A stretch of 64,000 nucleotides of DNA from Treponema sp. (GTDB taxonomy: Bacteria > Spirochaetota > Spirochaetia > Treponematales > Treponemataceae). A program made the position numbers and the translations under genes. Location: positions 22,965-86,964 of the forward strand of contig JAKSTJ010000003.1 of the NCBI GenBank assembly GCA_024402635.1. The letters are read 5' to 3'. Under the pieces are notes generated by a model, which did not search any database, was not told the DNA's origin, and saw only the letters and a program-made list of their open reading frames with translations. How positions within the stretch are numbered: the first letter of the stretch is position 1; each line of letters begins with the position of its first letter. Shown here piece after piece: positions 8,829 to 19,019 of the stretch.

Positions 8829-9701
8829 ATGAAAAAATCTTTTTCCGCTTTAATCTTAATTTTACTCACCTCTTTTTTATTTGCAGAAAGACCAATTGTA
8901 AATAATATAAAGGCTGTTCCTGCTGGAAAAAGTACAAATATTCTTGTTGTTTGGAATCTTCCTGAGAATCCTGATAAACCAATTACCAGACTAAAATTAT
9001 ACAGATCTACAAGACCTGTTTTTTCGTATAAAGAACTTTCTGATTCAACGTTAATTGCAGAACTTAATGGTGACGAAGTTATTTATACAGATACCGTTAA
9101 TGATTTTAAAAATTATTATTACACTGTAATAGCTGTTACCGATAGAACTTACGAAAAAATTCTTGTATCTATGAATACAACTATAAATGGGGTTCATCTT
9201 ACACCTGTAGAAGTTGTAAAAAAAGATTCTCAGCCTTCTGAATCAATTTCTAAACGAGAAATAAGAGAAACACCGCTTCCATTTCTTGATTTGATTGATG
9301 GACTTGATACAGAAAAACAAATCTCTGAAAAATATGCAAAAGAAACTGAAGTTTTTGGCACACAGGGAAAAGCTGGTACAATTCAAATTAAATATCCTTA
9401 CTTTTTTGAAGAAGATTTAATTACACCGGATGATAAAGACGGAATTAAACTTTTTGATATTTTAAAAGATACATTTATACAAAGAAAATACAAAGATTCA
9501 ACTGTAAAATTAGAAAAATTTATAAAAACTAATATAACTCAAGATGTAAAAGACAGAGCTATTTTTTATCTTGCTGAATCTCAATTCTTTAATGAAGATT
9601 ATAAAAATGCAGTTATGAATTTTATAAAGGTTGAAAAAAAATATCCACTTCTTTGCAAGAAGTGGATAAATGCTTCATTAGATAAACTAAGTATAAAATA
9701 A
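8829..9701 (+). CDS. Exported protein with FN3-like domain and TPR-like tail
   Basis: A 290-residue protein with a signal peptide (MKKSFSALILILLTSFLFAE). It is followed by a fibronectin-III-like beta-sandwich at about 25-110 (WNLPENPDKPITRLKLYRST ... DTVNDFKNYYYTVIAVTDRT). The C-terminal helical part (about 215-290) looks like tetratricopeptide repeats (AIFYLAESQFFNEDYKNAVMNF). It is a single plus-strand gene between two minus-strand operons and converges on the TPR gene with a 1-bp gap. A periplasmic or envelope scaffold role is plausible, but I do not recognise a named family. The start at 8829 has no ribosome site and sits where a leaderless transcript would begin. Confidence 0.75.
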   Translation: MKKSFSALILILLTSFLFAERPIVNNIKAVPAGKSTNILVVWNLPENPDKPITRLKLYRSTRPVFSYKELSDSTLIAELNGDEVIYTDTVNDFKNYYYTVIAVTDRTYEKILVSMNTTINGVHLTPVEVVKKDSQPSESISKREIRETPLPFLDLIDGLDTEKQISEKYAKETEVFGTQGKAGTIQIKYPYFFEEDLITPDDKDGIKLFDILKDTFIQRKYKDSTVKLEKFIKTNITQDVKDRAIFYLAESQFFNEDYKNAVMNFIKVEKKYPLLCKKWINASLDKLSIK

Positions 9702-9702
9702 A

Positions 9703-11796
9703 TTAATAGATGTTTCTAAGTAAATCTAAGATTGAAGGACGTTCAACCGCTTTTCGAATTTCATCTACAAGATCAGAACCTTTCACAACAGTTTTTCCAT
9801 TTGCATCTGCAGCAGGAACATTATCAACAGCATTTCCTGTAGCGCTATTTGATTTTTTTATTTCTGGAGATGAAATAAGAACTACTTCATCATCAATATT
9901 AATTCTGTCATAAAAACCATGATTTTCTATAACAGCTTCAGATACTTCTTCCCCTGCAACCGTAATAATTAAATCTCCAAGAACATCTTTATCTGAATAA
10001 TATACGCCAAAACCATTATCAGCAGTTTTTACACTGCCTTTTTTTACAATTTTAAATTTGGCATCTTTTACAACATTTTCAGCTTTTCCAAGATCAACTA
10101 AAACAGTTTTTCCATTTCTTTTTAAAATCTTTCCTCTTACAGTAAGTTGTTCAAGAACAGAATTTCTTAATCGACGCATTACTGTAGAAAAACGATTATT
10201 TCCTGTTGAATAGAAAGATTTAGAAAAAACTTCTAGTCCTGTTCTTCCTGAATACATTTTTGCAGTTAATGTCATATCATTTTGACCTTCGCTTAAAGAA
10301 AGCATAATGAAATAATCAAAATCACTGGCACGGGCATTTTTAAAGGCTTCTCCATAACCTGAAACTGGAGTAACCTGTGTTTTTACAGATGTAATGGCAA
10401 TTCCAGAGAAAACATCTGCTGCATAGGAAGCGGCAATTCTATTTGTATCAGCATGAATAAAACTTGTATTATTATTTTCATAGAAAACCGCAATATTCCA
10501 ACGAGTTTTATCAAGATAAAAAGGTTCTACATCCCATCTGGAAGCAAGGGTATCACTTAACATATAACTGTAAGATTCAATATTATCATTTAATTCAACT
10601 AAGGCACGACCTTTTATTTCTTTTTCGTTATTCTGTTTAATAAACAACAATTGATTCAAATACATTTCATGCATACCGTTAAGTTCAAGAATATCTGCAT
10701 ATGCTTTTCTTGCTTCATAATTAGTTGGATTTAATAATAAAGCACGCTGATATTCAAAAACAGCACCTGCACCATCGTAACGGCTTTTATATTGTTTTGC
10801 ATTTTCCACATGATATTTTGCCCATGAAATTCGTCTCCGGTCTTCAACACTCAAATTATCCCTGATTTCTTTTTCCATTGCAAAACGCATGAATTCATCC
10901 TGAGGCTGAACATTTAAACCTGTTGTCCAAGTCTGAACAGCTTCTGTTGAATTACCTAATTTATTTTGTGCAATACCTTTTAAATACCATGCAATTGAAT
11001 TATTTCTGTTAGATCTTATTAAATAATCACTTAAATCAATAACATCATTATATCTGCCCTGTCTGTATAAAATTCCAATTAAAAATTCATAGGCTCTTTC
11101 ATAATCATTTTTTACTTCAACAGCAATTCTTGCATGTTTTTCGGCACTAGATAAATCACCCTTTATGGAATATACAACAGCAGCCAAATAATGAACTTCA
11201 GGATCACCAGAATAATAAGATAATGCCTGTCTTAAGTATTTTTCTGCTTCAGTAAATTTATTTCTTTCTGCACAAACCAATGCTAAAGATAATAATGCTT
11301 TACGGTTTGTATTCTGTCGTTTTAAAGCCTCTGAATATTGTGATTCAGCACCAGAATAACGACCTTCATAAAGTTCAATTTCAGCAAGTCCAAAATGGGC
11401 ATCTATATCATTTGGAAATTTCTTAAGGATGGAATTAAAAATAGTCTTGGCATCATTAATTTTTCCCATGGAAATAAGAATCATTCCTTTTAAATTCTGA
11501 ACACGACTATTATTTTTTTCATATTTTTCTGCATTAGCTAAATACTGTAAAGCAAGGTCAAATTCTCCTAATTTATAGCAACATTCAGACAATTTATACC
11601 AGGCATCTGAAAAGGCAGGATTTGTACCGACAACTTCCAGATAATACTGTTGGGCAAGATAAAAGTTTCCTTCTTCCTGATAAGCTAACCCCTGGTCATA
11701 CAAAGTTTTAGTACTTTTACCAGCTGAAAAAGCAGAAAATCCAGATAAAATAAATAATACAACCAGAATTAAAAGTGATTTTTTTTTATTCTTCAT
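9703..11796 (-). CDS. Large exported TPR-repeat protein
   Basis: About 697 residues. A signal peptide or anchor (KKKSLLILVVLFILSGFSAFSA) is followed by many tetratricopeptide repeats from about residue 30 to 310 (units like AWYKLSECCYKLGEFDLALQYLANAE) and a further pair near 335-385. The C-terminal ~300 residues are a non-TPR beta-rich region (SGRTGLEVFSKSF, GKTVLVDLGKAENV) that I do not recognise. The frame is open upstream to 11817, but the ATG pair at 11799/11796 directly follows AAAAGG inside the corC end, so I use 11796. It is the last gene of the uvrA-to-corC run. It probably acts as a periplasmic protein-interaction scaffold; no enzymatic motif is visible. Confidence 0.75.
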   Translation of the reverse strand: MKNKKKSLLILVVLFILSGFSAFSAGKSTKTLYDQGLAYQEEGNFYLAQQYYLEVVGTNPAFSDAWYKLSECCYKLGEFDLALQYLANAEKYEKNNSRVQNLKGMILISMGKINDAKTIFNSILKKFPNDIDAHFGLAEIELYEGRYSGAESQYSEALKRQNTNRKALLSLALVCAERNKFTEAEKYLRQALSYYSGDPEVHYLAAVVYSIKGDLSSAEKHARIAVEVKNDYERAYEFLIGILYRQGRYNDVIDLSDYLIRSNRNNSIAWYLKGIAQNKLGNSTEAVQTWTTGLNVQPQDEFMRFAMEKEIRDNLSVEDRRRISWAKYHVENAKQYKSRYDGAGAVFEYQRALLLNPTNYEARKAYADILELNGMHEMYLNQLLFIKQNNEKEIKGRALVELNDNIESYSYMLSDTLASRWDVEPFYLDKTRWNIAVFYENNNTSFIHADTNRIAASYAADVFSGIAITSVKTQVTPVSGYGEAFKNARASDFDYFIMLSLSEGQNDMTLTAKMYSGRTGLEVFSKSFYSTGNNRFSTVMRRLRNSVLEQLTVRGKILKRNGKTVLVDLGKAENVVKDAKFKIVKKGSVKTADNGFGVYYSDKDVLGDLIITVAGEEVSEAVIENHGFYDRINIDDEVVLISSPEIKKSNSATGNAVDNVPAADANGKTVVKGSDLVDEIRKAVERPSILDLLRNIY

Positions 11797-12574
11797 CATC
11801 CTTTTTACTCTCAACATTTTTTACAACCTTAATAAGGTTAATTCTATGTCCTTCCATATCCTGTACTATAAAATCATAGTTATTCCAGGAAGCTTTTTCG
11901 TATTTAACAGGAACTTTTCCAAATAAATCAAAAACAAAACCACCAAGGGAATCAAAATCTTCGTTTGGAAACTGAGCCTCTATTTCTTCATTTAAATCAT
12001 CAAGATCTACTCTGGCATCACAAATCCAGACATTATCACTTACTTTAATAATATCTTCCCGTTCTTTATCAAATTCATCCTGAATATCGCCAACAATTTC
12101 TTCAATAATATCTTCCATTGTTACAATACCAGAAATTCCACCGTATTCATCAATTGCAATTGCAATATGTAAATGATGATGTTTAAATTCTCTTAATAAT
12201 GAATCAATTCTTTTACTTTCAGGAACAAAATAAGGTTTTCTGATTATTTTTAACAAATCAATTTCCTGATTTCCTGAAAAATATTTAAGTAAATCTTTTA
12301 CATAAAGAACGCCAACAACATTATCAATAGAATCTGTATAAACAGGAAGTCTTGAATGACCACTGGTAATAATTTTATTAATAAGTTCTTCTTTATTTGT
12401 ATCCGATGAAATAAAATCGACATCAATTCTAGGAATCATTACTTCCTTTACCGAAGTAATCGAAAGATCTTCAACTCCCTGAATCATGTCTTTTTTTTCT
12501 TCGTCTAAAATTTCCTGTTGTATTGCTTCTTCTTCAGAGGCAATTGTCTTTTTTTTACGACTAAATATACCCAT
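11786..12574 (-). CDS. CorC/HlyC-family CBS-domain protein
   Basis: A 262-residue soluble protein with two CBS domains (about 35-155, including VKEVMIPRIDVDFI, SRLPVYTDSIDNVVGVLYVKDLL and GGISGIVTMEDIIEEIVGDI) and a C-terminal CorC_HlyC (transporter-associated) domain at about 170-250 (DARVDLDDLNEEIEAQFPNE, GHRINLIKVV). It lacks the N-terminal DUF21 membrane domain, so it matches the short CorC/YbeX type, not the CorB type. YbeX in E. coli lies beside ybeY and phoH/ybeZ and has been linked to ribosome maturation. The same gene set (phoH, pgpH, ybeY, corC) is present here in order. It starts 3 bp after ybeY. Confidence 0.88.
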   Translation of the reverse strand: MGIFSRKKKTIASEEEAIQQEILDEEKKDMIQGVEDLSITSVKEVMIPRIDVDFISSDTNKEELINKIITSGHSRLPVYTDSIDNVVGVLYVKDLLKYFSGNQEIDLLKIIRKPYFVPESKRIDSLLREFKHHHLHIAIAIDEYGGISGIVTMEDIIEEIVGDIQDEFDKEREDIIKVSDNVWICDARVDLDDLNEEIEAQFPNEDFDSLGGFVFDLFGKVPVKYEKASWNNYDFIVQDMEGHRINLIKVVKNVESKKDDEE

Positions 12575-12577
12575 TGC

Positions 12578-13063
12578 TTATTTTTCCTGAATAATATGAT
12601 AATTAGAAAAAGATTTTAATGTATTTTCCTGAAGTTTTAACATTTCACAAACAGGTTCTACACCATCTTCAATATGTTCTTCACCATGATCAAGTCCATT
12701 AAGATGTAATAGTCCATGTATGAGAAGTCGCTTTAATTCTTCATCTCTAGCCTGATTAAAATATTCTGCATTTACAGGTAATGTATCAATACTGATTACA
12801 ATATCACCGGCACAGTACCATTTACCTTCTTCATCTTCATATTCTTCATCGTTTTCAAAAGATAAAACATCTGTAGTACTGTCAATGTTACGATAATTTT
12901 TATTTAATTCCTGCATATAACTGTCATTACAAAAGAGAATTGAAATTTCTTCTCCATCATAATTAACAGCTTTTAATACTTCAGAAACGAAAGGTTCAAC
13001 ATTATCAAACCATTCAGGTTCAGGAACTTCTTCCTGCATACTAACATAAATTCTATTTGCCAT
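12578..13063 (-). CDS. ybeY: YbeY, endoribonuclease for rRNA maturation
   Basis: A 161-residue UPF0054 protein. The metal-binding motif H-x3-H-x5-H is complete in HGLLHLNGLDH, followed by GEEH, near residues 122-136. TDVLSFENDEE and AGDIVISIDT are the other family signatures. YbeY is a single-strand endoribonuclease involved in 16S rRNA 3' end maturation and 70S quality control. It overlaps the pgpH end by 11 bp and precedes corC. The phoH-pgpH-ybeY-corC order is widely conserved across bacteria, which strengthens the call. Confidence 0.94.
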   Translation of the reverse strand: MANRIYVSMQEEVPEPEWFDNVEPFVSEVLKAVNYDGEEISILFCNDSYMQELNKNYRNIDSTTDVLSFENDEEYEDEEGKWYCAGDIVISIDTLPVNAEYFNQARDEELKRLLIHGLLHLNGLDHGEEHIEDGVEPVCEMLKLQENTLKSFSNYHIIQEK

Positions 13064-14822
13064 TTTCTTCTTTCTTTGCCTTTTTTTTCTTTTTATCCTG
13101 TTTTTCTATAGATACAGAGTCTTCTTTTTTTACCTCTTCTTTTTCTTCCGATTTTTCATCCTGACCCTGATATTTTACTCTACTATGATAAGCACCTGCT
13201 AAAATTGGCAGAAAAGCTTCTTTTATTGAAGTAACATCTCTAAATGTTAAATCACAATTATCCAATTGATTGTGTTGAATTTTCTGATCAACTAAAGAAT
13301 TAATTGATTTTTCAATGCTTGATGCAGAAGGATTTTCAACATTTCTATACATAGCTTTACAGGCAGCTTCAACAGTATCTGCCAGCATAACAATTGCAGA
13401 TTCTTTAGTTGAAGGAGGATTTCCAGGATACGAATATTCTTCTGGAGTTACAGAATCATCTTTTTCTTTTGCCTTTGTGTAAAAATATGAAATAACACTG
13501 TTTCCGTGATGTTCTGCAATAATATCAATAACAACCTGTGGTAAATGAAGTTGATGAGCCTTTTCAACCCCTTTTTTTACATGACTTTTTATTACAGAAG
13601 CTGATAAAGAAGGATTAATATCATCATGTTTATTTTCACCCTGCTGATTTTCTGTAAAATATTCACTCTGATCCATTTTACCAATATCGTGATAATATGA
13701 TCCAACTCGAGCCAACAAAGGATTTGCTCCAACAGCACGACATCCAGCTTCGGCAAGTTGGGCAACCATTAATGAATGATGATAAGTACCACTAGCTGTA
13801 ATACACATTTTTCGCATTAAAGAATTATTCAAGTCACTTAAATCCATTAATCGGAAAACAGAAGCAGTATTCAAAATAAATTCTAAAGGAGTTAATAAAC
13901 CAAGTGTTAAAATTCCAGAAAGGAAACCGTTAGTAATAACCCCAAGGAAAATAAGACCACGATTTGAAAAGTTGTAATTGAAAGCTACAAAAAGAACAAT
14001 CATAAATACAATTTCACAAATGGAAATAATTATTGAAGCAAGAACAAGATCCAGGCGGCGTTCAATCTTTCGTACAATTGCGCTGGAACTTAAGCCAGTT
14101 GCAAATGTGAAAATGAATGGTATTACATTCCAGCCGGAAGCTCCCAATACAATAAGACTCATCATTGCAGAAAATGAAAGTGCTGATTTAAATCCAAATA
14201 AAATTGTAACCAGCATTGCACATAATGCACCTGGAATTAAAACACAAATGGAATATGAACTTGAAAAAACCTGGATTTTACTTCCGAATGCAGTTGCTGA
14301 ATAAATTAAAATCAGCAAAAGTACTTCCATCAGAGGTTCTTTTAATTTTAAAGTGTTTTTTCTTGCATTTAGAATTGCAAGTACAATGTACCACAATATA
14401 CATATAAAGAAGAAATACAATTCAGAATTAGCATAAGCCCTGTAATCAATGTAAACAGGAGAAATAGACATTTTTTTAAGTTTTGCATATCCATCTTCTG
14501 TAATTGCAAACCCTTTTTTAATAATCTTTTCACCCTTTTCAACACGAATTGGCTCTATTCCATCGGCAGGAAGAGTTCTGTCTGCAATAATTGTTCTGTC
14601 TGCAATTTGTCCGATTTCAAATTCTTCCAATGCAAAATTTGCCACAGAATTAGTTGTACTTACATTTAAAAAATTCAATAAAGAAAGTGCAATAAAACCT
14701 ACAAAAAATAAAATTAAAAATGGATATTTTTGTTTAATATATTTTCCAGTAAGATTAGCATAATCCACAAAAGGATTTTTGTTTTCTTCACTTCGTCTAT
14801 TATTGTTCTTCTTCATTTTCAT
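13053..14822 (-). CDS. pgpH: PgpH-type 7TM-HD phosphodiesterase (c-di-AMP)
   Basis: A 589-residue membrane protein. After one N-terminal membrane segment (about 35-55) comes a short extracytoplasmic part with the 7TM-HDED tail motif VEKGEKIIKKGFAITEDGY. Seven membrane segments follow (about 125-320), then a cytoplasmic HD domain. Its metal ligands are visible in GTYHHSL, YYHDIGKMD, IAEHHGN and MLADTVEAAC, at about 340-500. PgpH proteins hydrolyse cyclic di-AMP. The extracytoplasmic sensor is short (~70 residues) compared with the usual few hundred in Firmicutes. The C-terminus is a Lys/Glu-rich tail. It overlaps phoH (23 bp) and ybeY (11 bp). The substrate is inferred from the family. Confidence 0.9.
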   Translation of the reverse strand: MKMKKNNNRRSEENKNPFVDYANLTGKYIKQKYPFLILFFVGFIALSLLNFLNVSTTNSVANFALEEFEIGQIADRTIIADRTLPADGIEPIRVEKGEKIIKKGFAITEDGYAKLKKMSISPVYIDYRAYANSELYFFFICILWYIVLAILNARKNTLKLKEPLMEVLLLILIYSATAFGSKIQVFSSSYSICVLIPGALCAMLVTILFGFKSALSFSAMMSLIVLGASGWNVIPFIFTFATGLSSSAIVRKIERRLDLVLASIIISICEIVFMIVLFVAFNYNFSNRGLIFLGVITNGFLSGILTLGLLTPLEFILNTASVFRLMDLSDLNNSLMRKMCITASGTYHHSLMVAQLAEAGCRAVGANPLLARVGSYYHDIGKMDQSEYFTENQQGENKHDDINPSLSASVIKSHVKKGVEKAHQLHLPQVVIDIIAEHHGNSVISYFYTKAKEKDDSVTPEEYSYPGNPPSTKESAIVMLADTVEAACKAMYRNVENPSASSIEKSINSLVDQKIQHNQLDNCDLTFRDVTSIKEAFLPILAGAYHSRVKYQGQDEKSEEKEEVKKEDSVSIEKQDKKKKKAKKEENGK

Positions 14823-15738
14823 AAGCCCTTACAATTTTTTTAACAAGTCTATTTCTTACAACATCATCTGCAGTAAGTTCCATAAACCCTATATCATCTA
14901 TTCTATATAAAATTCTAATTGAATTCATCAATCCGGAAGACATTTTTTTAGGCAAATCAATTTGAGTAGGATCTCCGGTTATAAACATTTTTGAATTTTC
15001 ACCCATTCTTGTAAGAAACATTTTCATTTGAGAATTAGTAGTATTTTGAGCTTCATCCAGAATTATAACAGCATTATTTAAGGTTCTTCCTCGCATGTAT
15101 GCTAATGGAGCAACTTCAATTATACCTGCCTCTGCCAGTTTTTTTACAGACTCTGGAGAAATTATAGTTTCCATTGCATCTCTAATTGGTCGTAAATAAG
15201 GATCAATTTTCTGCTCCAGATCACCAGGTAAAAAACCGAGGCTTTCTCCAGCTTCTACAACTGGTCTTGTAATAATCAATTTGCTCTTTTTATGAGACAA
15301 AACAAGTCTTAATGCTTCTGCAACAGCAAGAAAAGTTTTTCCACTTCCCGCACTTCCTGTACAAAACACCATATCTTTTGTCTGTAATAGATTTATATAT
15401 TCTGCCTGATGTTGTGTTCTTGGATAAATTTTTTTCAGACTTCCAGGAACCAGAATACTTACTTCATCTGCATTTACTTTTTTTTGAGTGTTTAATACTG
15501 AAATGACAATATCTTCAGAATTCAAACCACCAACATTTATTTCATCAATAATACGGTCAATAATAAATTGAAATTTTTGACATAATTCAGGATTTTCATC
15601 GGAAATAGAAATTTCATTACCTTTTGTAAAAACAGAAGTTCCTAAACTTTCTTCTATTAATTTTAAATTACTGTCATTAGTTCCGCAAACACAAGTCAAA
15701 ACATTATTATCTGGAACAACTATCGTATATTCACTCAA
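14800..15738 (-). CDS. phoH: PhoH-like ATPase (YbeZ type)
   Basis: A 312-residue protein. A short N-terminal KH-like region (about 1-95) precedes the PhoH ATPase domain with Walker A GSAGSGKTFLA near residue 132. Downstream are the conserved ITRPVVEAGESLGFLPGDL and YMRGRTLNNAVIILDEAQN, which includes Walker B, followed by FITGDPTQIDLP. YbeZ interacts with YbeY and is thought to act in RNA metabolism. The gene leads into pgpH-ybeY-corC with overlaps, so the group is one co-translated module. It starts 51 bp downstream of the lptD-like gene. Confidence 0.92.
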   Translation of the reverse strand: MSEYTIVVPDNNVLTCVCGTNDSNLKLIEESLGTSVFTKGNEISISDENPELCQKFQFIIDRIIDEINVGGLNSEDIVISVLNTQKKVNADEVSILVPGSLKKIYPRTQHQAEYINLLQTKDMVFCTGSAGSGKTFLAVAEALRLVLSHKKSKLIITRPVVEAGESLGFLPGDLEQKIDPYLRPIRDAMETIISPESVKKLAEAGIIEVAPLAYMRGRTLNNAVIILDEAQNTTNSQMKMFLTRMGENSKMFITGDPTQIDLPKKMSSGLMNSIRILYRIDDIGFMELTADDVVRNRLVKKIVRAYENEEEQ

Positions 15739-15789
15739 AAAAATTTTCCACCTTATTTTTATTATCTTTTATGAAATTATAATTGTCAA

Positions 15790-18700
15790 TTATTGAAGTT
15801 TTACAGTTCCATATTCATCCACAATCTGAGTTTTCATACTGGACATTGGCCTCCAGAAAATTCCCAGCGAAATGTATGGATTGTAATCATAATATTTTAA
15901 TCCATTTTTAGTAACAAGACGAGGTTCAAATTTCATTGACATTGAAAAATCCCAGTCATGTAATTCATGGTCTATTTCTAGATTTAAAGATTTTAATTTA
16001 AATCCAGATGCTTTTCTTTTTTCTACATCATCAAATCTAAAGGAATTCCACAAATCAACAAACATATTTTGTTCTCCAGGAATTCGTCCATCAGCTCCAA
16101 ACATACTTTGGCAATATCTGTAAATTACAGAGTTTCTGGAAGTTGTTGAGAAAGAAATATTAAAGAAATCATTAATTTTAAATGTTATTGAAGGAGAAAA
16201 AGTTAAATAACTGTTGGTTGGTCTTAATAAATCTGCAACTATACTTGTATTAACTCCTGCACTAAAAGTTACATTATCATCAAAGAACTTATAATTTTTT
16301 GTACCCGATGCATAACTTAGAGAAAAATTTGATGGAACAAATTCTTTATGATTTCTAGGAACCCATCCGCTGTCTTTATCAAAATCATAACTGTTTGTAT
16401 AACTCATTAAAAATGCGGTAGAAAAACCTTTCCAGTTTGCAGACAATCTTAAAGTATCACTATGACCTTCATTATAATTCCAGCTCCAATTTTCATAAAG
16501 TTTAAGAGAATTATCAAATAAAGAAACACTTAAAGATTGTGCCAGAGGATTATAAATAATTGTATTATCAGTTAAACTTGTTTCCTGAAATCCTGTTCCA
16601 ACCGATGCAGTTACATAAGGAAATCCAAGACTCAAATTAAAAGAATGCCTTGGAATCTGAGGAGATATTGTTGTTGAATAAGTAAATACCTGCGTAAATT
16701 TAGAATTCATTTCGTTAGCAGATAATTTGAAATCCAAAGTGTTCGTTGTTACACTTTCAGGATCTGAAAAATCCAGTCCCAAATTTTCCCATTCAGGATT
16801 ATTCCAGTCACCAGTAAATTTTCTTCTGAACAATTTCATGGATGTATTCCAATTTAAACTGCTTTCTGCAATACCTGGAATAAGAATAAAAGGTTTAAAA
16901 CTGATTGAATTGGTATTTGAAATATTCTGAGTTTCAGCGTTATAATCAGCAAGTATTAACGATTCTTTCTGGGAATCTTCATAACCATCTGTATTTGGAT
17001 GTTTCTGCCACATTGGTTCATAAGATAAAGAATTGTTCATTGTGAAAAAACTTCCACCATATGACAATGAACTGGAAACACTAACAGGTGCTTTTATTGT
17101 ATACATTGTGGACTTTATATTATCCCATTTTATTTCATCAGGATTTGCAGGAGTATTGTAAGAAATCTGAGTATTTAAGCTTGGACTTAAATTATAACTT
17201 AAACGATAAGTCAAACCATTGATTGAAGTTAATGCTGGAATTGAAGCAGATAATTCTGGTAATTCAGGATTTACAATTTCAACAGTCTCTTTAGATTCTT
17301 CTGTTTTTTCTTTATTTTCTGATGAAGCGGTTTCTTTTGCAATTAACGCTTTTTCTTTTTCAATTTCTTCGGGAGTTTTTAAGTCTTCCGGTTTTTCCAA
17401 TTGAACAGTAAATTTAGGGGAAGTTGAAGAGGAATTATCTGGATATTGAAATAGAACTCCAGACATATTCATATTTAATGCGGCAGGAGTAATTTGTGAT
17501 GGATAATAGAATTTTCGTTCAGGTGAATAAACTCTCCATCCATCGTTTGATAAAGCTCTTTCGTCAGTAATCAAAGCATTATTTGAAGTTGAAGTAAAAT
17601 TAGTTGAAGAATTCAATGTAATATTTGATGAAGAAATATAATTTTTAAGATTACCTGTAATGTTTGGTGAATAACTGGCAGCAATCTTCCATGCAAATGA
17701 TGAAACTTCAGAAACAGTTGTATCATCAACATTTGAATTACTTGTTAATAATGAAATCCAATCCATTGATTCCTGCCTATTAGAAAAATCACTGTTAAAA
17801 TATGGATCAGAATAAAATGGCATTGATAAAGAAAGTCTGAAAGGATTTGAAATTCCTATATCAAGATTACCTGCATATCGGAAAGGAAGCTGCAAACCTA
17901 AAAAGTTCGATTTATCCCAATATCTCTGTCCTTTTGATGAAAGAGACATGTAATTTCCCATATTGTAAAAAACAGTATTACTAAATCCTAATCTTAAATT
18001 GAATTTTAAAGAATTTATATTTTTGACAGGTGGTTGTAAAACTCCATCAATTCCAACCATTCCACCAACATTTGTATACCAGTCAGCCATTACTTTTAAA
18101 TAATGACTAGTATCACCGGTATAATCTTCATCCAGGTTGTGAAGTACCAGTCCCTGTAATTCCTGTTCTTTTAAGGATCCCTGTTTCATAAAGTTATATA
18201 AATCAGCCATGGAATCCGTATCTGTTGTGGCGTTAGTTGAAGTTGTATTTAATGGCTTTCGTCCCATTAAGTAAGTTGTAGTATTAAAATAATATCCGGA
18301 TCTTTCTTTATAACCAAATGCAGGATTAAAAATTAATTCATCTTTTGGATAATAAAAAGCAGGTAGATAAAAAACTGGAACAGGACCTACATATAAAATT
18401 GCATTTAAAAAAGCAAATTCGCCCCCTGGTAAAAGCCAGGTTCTTGTAGCATCAATATGCCAGTGAGGATTTTCGTCATCACAAAAAGTTAAACTTGAAT
18501 TTTTGAAAACAATTGTATTGGATTCAGATTTACCAAAAATATCAGAAAATACAATTAATGTTGAACCGGAAGGAAGATTTATGGCATCACTCTGAGTCTG
18601 AACAATTCTTCCATCTGAAAAAACACCTTCTAAAGTTGATGTATTCATTAATAATGATGAAGATGTAGCAGTTTCAGAACCAGCAAGGCCACCAGTTGTA

Positions 18701-19017
18701 GAAATTTCAACATTACCTTCTGCAAAAAGCATTTCAGTTTTTCTATCATAAGAAACATAATCAGCTTTAATAATTGAAACTATTTCACCTTTTTTAACTG
18801 ATAATTCAACTGATCCTGTCAAAAGAATTGTATCATTTCCAGTTTCTTCATCCTTTTTATATTCAGTCTGCTGAGCATTAACAATTGTCAATGTTGTAGT
18901 AGAATTTTCCTGTGAAAAAAGAATTTCTGAAAAAAAGCATAAAATAATCATAACAGATAAAAATATTTTTCTTTGAGAAAGTTTACTATGACTATTTTTA
19001 CGCATATTGGAAAACAT
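15790..19017 (-). CDS. LptD/OstA-like outer-membrane beta-barrel protein
   Basis: A 1075-residue exported protein with a signal peptide around residues 18-36 (FLSVMIILCFFSEILFSQ). An OstA/LptA-like beta-jellyroll follows at about 40-215 (ILLTGSVELSVKKGE, DYVSYDRKTEMLFAEGNVEI), then a C-terminal region with many alternating amphipathic strands that fits a large barrel. LPAFYYPKDELIFNPAFGYK is typical of LptD. A proline/glutamate-rich insert lies near 540-585. LptD inserts lipopolysaccharide into the outer membrane; treponemes generally lack classical LPS, so another glycolipid is the likely cargo (inference). It starts 2 bp after uvrA ends. lptF and lptG homologues occur at 34-37 kb. Confidence 0.83.
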   Translation of the reverse strand: MFSNMRKNSHSKLSQRKIFLSVMIILCFFSEILFSQENSTTTLTIVNAQQTEYKKDEETGNDTILLTGSVELSVKKGEIVSIIKADYVSYDRKTEMLFAEGNVEISTTGGLAGSETATSSSLLMNTSTLEGVFSDGRIVQTQSDAINLPSGSTLIVFSDIFGKSESNTIVFKNSSLTFCDDENPHWHIDATRTWLLPGGEFAFLNAILYVGPVPVFYLPAFYYPKDELIFNPAFGYKERSGYYFNTTTYLMGRKPLNTTSTNATTDTDSMADLYNFMKQGSLKEQELQGLVLHNLDEDYTGDTSHYLKVMADWYTNVGGMVGIDGVLQPPVKNINSLKFNLRLGFSNTVFYNMGNYMSLSSKGQRYWDKSNFLGLQLPFRYAGNLDIGISNPFRLSLSMPFYSDPYFNSDFSNRQESMDWISLLTSNSNVDDTTVSEVSSFAWKIAASYSPNITGNLKNYISSSNITLNSSTNFTSTSNNALITDERALSNDGWRVYSPERKFYYPSQITPAALNMNMSGVLFQYPDNSSSTSPKFTVQLEKPEDLKTPEEIEKEKALIAKETASSENKEKTEESKETVEIVNPELPELSASIPALTSINGLTYRLSYNLSPSLNTQISYNTPANPDEIKWDNIKSTMYTIKAPVSVSSSLSYGGSFFTMNNSLSYEPMWQKHPNTDGYEDSQKESLILADYNAETQNISNTNSISFKPFILIPGIAESSLNWNTSMKLFRRKFTGDWNNPEWENLGLDFSDPESVTTNTLDFKLSANEMNSKFTQVFTYSTTISPQIPRHSFNLSLGFPYVTASVGTGFQETSLTDNTIIYNPLAQSLSVSLFDNSLKLYENWSWNYNEGHSDTLRLSANWKGFSTAFLMSYTNSYDFDKDSGWVPRNHKEFVPSNFSLSYASGTKNYKFFDDNVTFSAGVNTSIVADLLRPTNSYLTFSPSITFKINDFFNISFSTTSRNSVIYRYCQSMFGADGRIPGEQNMFVDLWNSFRFDDVEKRKASGFKLKSLNLEIDHELHDWDFSMSMKFEPRLVTKNGLKYYDYNPYISLGIFWRPMSSMKTQIVDEYGTVKLQ

Positions 19018-19019
19018 TT

